From NCBI RefSeq assembly GCF_014170375.1, contig NZ_LZZW01000036.1, positions 124,001 to 188,000 of the forward strand: a stretch of DNA of 64,000 nt. The letters run 5' to 3'. The position numbers were made by a program, and so were the translations under genes. Under the pieces are notes generated by a model. The model had not been told where the DNA came from and ran no database searches. It saw nothing but the letters and a program-made list of their open reading frames with translations. This DNA comes from Variovorax sp. UMC13 (GTDB lineage: Bacteria; Pseudomonadota; Gammaproteobacteria; Burkholderiales; Burkholderiaceae_C). Below, piece by piece: positions 61,397-64,000 of the stretch (position 1 is the stretch's first letter; each line of letters starts with the position of its first letter).

Positions 61397-61947
61397 TGAC
61401 GACGGCCCGCTTCACGCCCGAGACCCTGCTGGCCGCACAGGACGTGCGCATCGCCTTCTTCGACATCGACGGCGTGCTGACCGACGGCGGCGTCTTCTTC
61501 AGCGAGGACGGCGAGACGCTCAAGCGCTTCAGCATCCTCGACGGCTACGGCCTCAAGCTGCTGCGCAAGGCCGGCATCGAGCCCGCGGTGATTACCGGGC
61601 GCGACTCCAAGCCGCTGCGCGTGCGGCTCGAGGCGCTGGGCATCGTGCATGTGCGCTACGGCACCGAGGACAAGCTGCCCGCGGCCGAAGCCATGCTGGC
61701 GCAGCTCGGCTTCTCCTGGGCGCAGGCCGCCGCCATCGGCGACGACTGGCCCGACCTGCCGGTGCTCGGCCGCGCCGGCTTCGCGGCCGCGCCGCCCAAC
61801 GCGCACGTCGAGGTGCGCGCCCGGGTCCACCATGTGACCACGGCGCGCGGCGGCGAAGGCGCGGCACGCGAATTCTGCGACCTGCTGCTGACCGCCGGCG
61901 GCCACTACCGCCGCCTGCTCGACGCGGTCCTGGGGCCGGCCGCATGA
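61396..61947 (+). CDS. kdsC: Kdo-8-phosphate phosphatase
   Basis: A 183-residue HAD-family phosphatase that removes phosphate from Kdo-8-P. The nucleophile is in IAFFDIDGVLTDGGVFF (first Asp), with VITGRDSKPLRVR and IGDDWPDLPVL as HAD motifs II-IV. The ATG shares its A with the kdsD stop (TGATG), and its end overlaps lptC by 4 bp. Confidence 0.95.
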   Translation: MTTARFTPETLLAAQDVRIAFFDIDGVLTDGGVFFSEDGETLKRFSILDGYGLKLLRKAGIEPAVITGRDSKPLRVRLEALGIVHVRYGTEDKLPAAEAMLAQLGFSWAQAAAIGDDWPDLPVLGRAGFAAAPPNAHVEVRARVHHVTTARGGEGAAREFCDLLLTAGGHYRRLLDAVLGPAA

Positions 61948-62585
61948 AGGCCCCGCGGCGGCTGCTGCGCGACGCGATCGACCGCGTCACGATCTACCTT
62001 CCCGTCATCCTCACCGCCCTGCTCGCGCTCGGCACCTACTGGCTGGTGCGCAACGCGCCCAAGCTGCTGGAGCCCACCGTCAAGGAGGCGCCCACGCACG
62101 ATCCGGACTACTTCATGCGCGGCTTCGTGGTGAAGAACTTCCTGCCCAGCGGCGACCTGCGCAGCGAGCTGTTCGGCAAGGAAGGCCGGCACTATCCGGA
62201 CAACGACACGATGGAGGTCGACCAGGTGCGCATGCGCGCGATCTCGCCCGAAGGGCTGGTCACCCAGGCCACCGCCAACCGCGGCCTGTCCAACGGCGAC
62301 GGCTCGGAGATCCAGCTGTTCGGCAACGCGATCGTGGTGCGCGAGGCCGCCACCGGCAGCAGCGGGCGTGCCGTGCCCCGCCTCGAGTTCCGCGGCGAGT
62401 TCCTGCACGCCTACCTCGACACCGAGCGGGTCACGTCGAACAAGCCGGTCACGCTGATCCGCGGCACCGACCGCTTCACGGCCGACACGCTGGACTACGA
62501 CAACCTGAGCGGTGTCGCCAACCTGCAGGGGCGGGTGCGCGGCCAGCTCATGCCCTCGCCCGCCGCGATGCGGCCGGCGCGCTGA
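61944..62585 (+). CDS. lptC: LPS export periplasmic protein LptC
   Basis: A 213-residue bitopic protein with one N-terminal helix (ITYLPVILTALLALGTYWLV-type). A beta-jellyroll periplasmic domain follows, typical of LptC (NFLPSGDLRSELFGKEGRHYPDNDTMEVDQVRM). It passes LPS from LptBFG to LptA. In most betaproteobacteria lptA and lptB follow; here an SDR and an RNA-binding protein do, so lptA/lptB must be elsewhere. Confidence 0.92.
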   Translation: MKAPRRLLRDAIDRVTIYLPVILTALLALGTYWLVRNAPKLLEPTVKEAPTHDPDYFMRGFVVKNFLPSGDLRSELFGKEGRHYPDNDTMEVDQVRMRAISPEGLVTQATANRGLSNGDGSEIQLFGNAIVVREAATGSSGRAVPRLEFRGEFLHAYLDTERVTSNKPVTLIRGTDRFTADTLDYDNLSGVANLQGRVRGQLMPSPAAMRPAR

Positions 62586-62593
62586 GACGCTGC

Positions 62594-63373
62594 ATGGCCG
62601 GCGCGCCGCTCGTCTTCATCACCGGCGCTTCGAGCGGCATCGGCCAGGCGCTGGCCGCCCGTTACTACCAGGCCGGCTACCGGCTGGCGCTGGTGGCGCG
62701 CCGCACCGCCGAGATCGAGGCCTGGGTCGCGGCACGCGGCATCGCCGCCGATCGCTGCGAGATCTACGGGGCCGACGTGGCCCAGGTCGACGCGATCGCC
62801 GCCGCCGGTGCGCGCTGCATCGAACGCCAGGGCCTGCCGGACGTGGTGATCGCCAACGCGGGCATCAGCGTGGGCATCGACACCGCCGACCGCGCCGACC
62901 TCGACGTGCTGGCCCAGACCTTCGCCGTCAACAACATCGGCCTGGCCGCCACCTTCCACCCTTTCGTCGCGGCGATGGCGGCGCGCGGCAGCGGCCGGCT
63001 GGTCGGCATCGGCAGCGTGGCGGCGATCCGCGGCCTGCCCGGCCACGGCGCCTACTGCGCCAGCAAGGCCGGCGTGGTCGCGTACTGCGAAAGCCTGCGC
63101 GGCGAGATGCGCGCGAGCGGGGTCAAGGTGGTGACGGTCTGCCCGGGCTACATCGACACGCCGCTGACCCAGGGCAACCGCTACGGCATGCCCTTCCTCA
63201 TGCAGGCCGACGATTTCGCCGACCGGGCCTTCCGCACCATCGAGGCGGGACACAGCTACCGCGTCATTCCCTGGCAGATGGGCGTGGTCGCCAAGCTGAT
63301 GCGGTTGGTGCCGAACGCGTTGTTCGACCGCGCCGTGCAGGGCCGGGGCCGAAAACGGCGGCGCGGCGAGTAG
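62594..63373 (+). CDS. Short-chain dehydrogenase
   Basis: A 259-residue classical SDR: cofactor motif TGASSGIGQALA, NAGIS, and catalytic Ser/Tyr/Lys in GSVAAIRGLPGHGAYCASKAG (YxxxK spacing). It lies 8 bp after lptC, so it is part of the LPS operon. The basic tail (RGRKRRRGE) may contact membranes. Substrate unknown. Confidence 0.9.
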   Translation: MAGAPLVFITGASSGIGQALAARYYQAGYRLALVARRTAEIEAWVAARGIAADRCEIYGADVAQVDAIAAAGARCIERQGLPDVVIANAGISVGIDTADRADLDVLAQTFAVNNIGLAATFHPFVAAMAARGSGRLVGIGSVAAIRGLPGHGAYCASKAGVVAYCESLRGEMRASGVKVVTVCPGYIDTPLTQGNRYGMPFLMQADDFADRAFRTIEAGHSYRVIPWQMGVVAKLMRLVPNALFDRAVQGRGRKRRRGE

Positions 63374-63403
63374 AGCCCCTTCCGCCAGATTCGACGGGAC
63401 ATG

Positions 63404-63429
63404 AAAAAAGCTCCCGAAGGAGCTTTTTT
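63404..63429 (+). terminator. Rho-independent terminator
   Basis: AAAAAAGCTCC (63404-63414) pairs exactly with GGAGCTTTTTT (63419-63429) around CGAA, with a run of T after the stem. It ends the kdsD-SDR operon and also serves the convergent RRM gene. Confidence 0.93.
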
Positions 63430-63449
63430 GGGGGGGTGAACGCGTGGGT

Positions 63450-63875
63450 TCAGTAGCCGCCGTTGCCGCCACCACCGTAGCCGCCACCGCCGCCGCCGTA
63501 ACCGCCGCCACCACCGCTGCGGCCACCGCCGCCGCGCGGGCCTGCGCCGTAGGGGCTGCGGAAGCCGCCGTCGCCACCGCCGCCGCCGCCACCGCTGCGG
63601 CCACCACCGCTACGGGGCGGGCGGGCTTCCATCGGACGGGCTTCGTTGACCACGACGCTGCGGCCGCCCAGGGGCTGGCCGTTCATGCCGTTGATGGCGG
63701 CTTGCGCTTCCGCGTCGCTGCCCATCTCGACGAAGCCGAAGCCCTTCGAGCGGCCGGTGTCGCGTTCCATCATGACCTTGGCGCTGGTGACCGCGCCGAA
63801 CTGGCCGAAGGCCTGCTCGAGATCGCCATCGCGGACGGAATATGGCAGGTTGCCGACGTACAGTTTGTTGCCCAT
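63450..63875 (-). CDS. Glycine-rich RRM RNA-binding protein
   Basis: A 141-residue protein with one RNA-recognition motif (RNP2 LYVGNLPY at residues 5-12; RNP1 RSKGFGFVEM around 43-52). Then a low-complexity tail of RSGGGG and YGGGGG blocks. This is the Rbp/cold-shock family of cyanobacteria and betaproteobacteria. It probably binds and remodels RNA at low temperature. Its Shine-Dalgarno is covered by a predicted hairpin (63879-63918). The stop faces the terminator at 63404-63429. Confidence 0.93.
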   Translation of the reverse strand: MGNKLYVGNLPYSVRDGDLEQAFGQFGAVTSAKVMMERDTGRSKGFGFVEMGSDAEAQAAINGMNGQPLGGRSVVVNEARPMEARPPRSGGGRSGGGGGGGDGGFRSPYGAGPRGGGGRSGGGGGYGGGGGGYGGGGNGGY

Positions 63876-63878
63876 TGA

Positions 63879-63918
63879 GGGACTCCTATAAACACATCAA
63901 TGAAAGCGATGGAGTCCC
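63879..63918 (-). promoter_or_regulatory. Hairpin sequestering the RRM-gene ribosome-binding site
   Basis: In the leftward 5' leader, GGGACTCC (63911-63918) pairs exactly with GGAGTCCC (63879-63886) across a 24-nt loop. The paired GGAGTCCC contains the Shine-Dalgarno GGAG, just before the AUG. Melting or remodelling of the stem would control translation, as in RNA-thermometer or cold-shock leaders. Confidence 0.7.
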
Positions 63919-64000
63919 GAAAGCACCAGCCCGGAGAGCATTCCGAGCCGCGCGAAACTGTCCGATCACCCAGTTGCCCCCCGGGGAAATTTAAAGGGAG

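Noticed and set aside
1..64000. tRNA, rRNA, insertion sequences or prophage genes
   Set aside because: No cloverleaf-like or rRNA-like stretches, transposase motifs, terminal repeats or integrase genes were seen in the reading.

Overview
This is a GC-rich chromosomal segment from a betaproteobacterium of the family Comamonadaceae, most likely Variovorax or a close relative. That placement rests on the dnaA-dnaN-gyrB / rpmH-rnpA-yidD-yidC-mnmE core, the kdsD-kdsC-lptC block, CreBCD, a phasin with a PhaR-type operator, and the general style of the proteins. I see no rRNA, tRNA, phage, transposase or CRISPR array.

Layout. 0-5.5 kb: a truncated response regulator, a copper module (copA divergent from copZ-cueR, with back-to-back MerR-type promoters), a cupin/JmjC-like protein and a TerB-like/DUF697 protein. 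5.6-8.5 kb: a large non-coding region made of five same-oriented, diverged copies of a ~390-bp unit. The units carry many DnaA boxes; three of them also carry a DnaA box, spacer, DnaA-trio (CTACTACTACTAAT) and AT-rich tract, which is the anatomy of a bacterial origin-unwinding element. I read this as a multi-copy oriC, or an oriC plus decayed or titrating copies, about 45 kb from dnaA.

8.5-19.7 kb: an envelope-stress locus. creB-creC face a creD-PBP1A operon. Divergent from creD is an operon encoding a secreted VIT/VWA protein with a PEP-CTERM-like tail, an exosortase-EpsI fusion and a GT51 transglycosylase. The spacer between the two operons holds an exact CreB tag (TTCAC-N6-TTCAC), so CreBC probably controls both arms. 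20-25.7 kb: a polyamine-type ABC transporter with an Asp/Glu racemase-family protein and a thioredoxin. 25.7-31.3 kb: an FMN reductase-like protein, a Spy/CpxP-like protein, a small secreted protein, and a ybhP-clsB-ybhN phospholipid cluster. 31.3-34.2 kb: a radical-SAM/UdgX DNA-repair pair behind a LexA box that overlaps the start codon.

34.2-47.9 kb: accessory metabolism and regulation. It includes a PagL-like deacylase, a phasin, a metallophosphoesterase, a GlxA-type regulator with tautomerase and hydrolase genes, an XRE short-chain-fatty-acyl-type regulator, a frameshifted LysR gene beside NmrA and SDR genes, a LysE exporter and DNA polymerase II. 48-57.7 kb: the dnaA-dnaN-gyrB operon facing left and rpmH-rnpA-yidD-yidC-mnmE facing right. 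The dnaA-rpmH gap has two clear DnaA boxes but no trio. 57.8-64 kb: a cNMP-domain protein, a Kef-type antiporter, kdsD-kdsC-lptC-SDR, and a glycine-rich RRM protein whose Shine-Dalgarno lies in a predicted hairpin.

Most genes are co-directional, with 4-bp or 1-bp start/stop overlaps inside operons. Starts were chosen by ribosome-binding site, family length and overlap; alternatives are stated.
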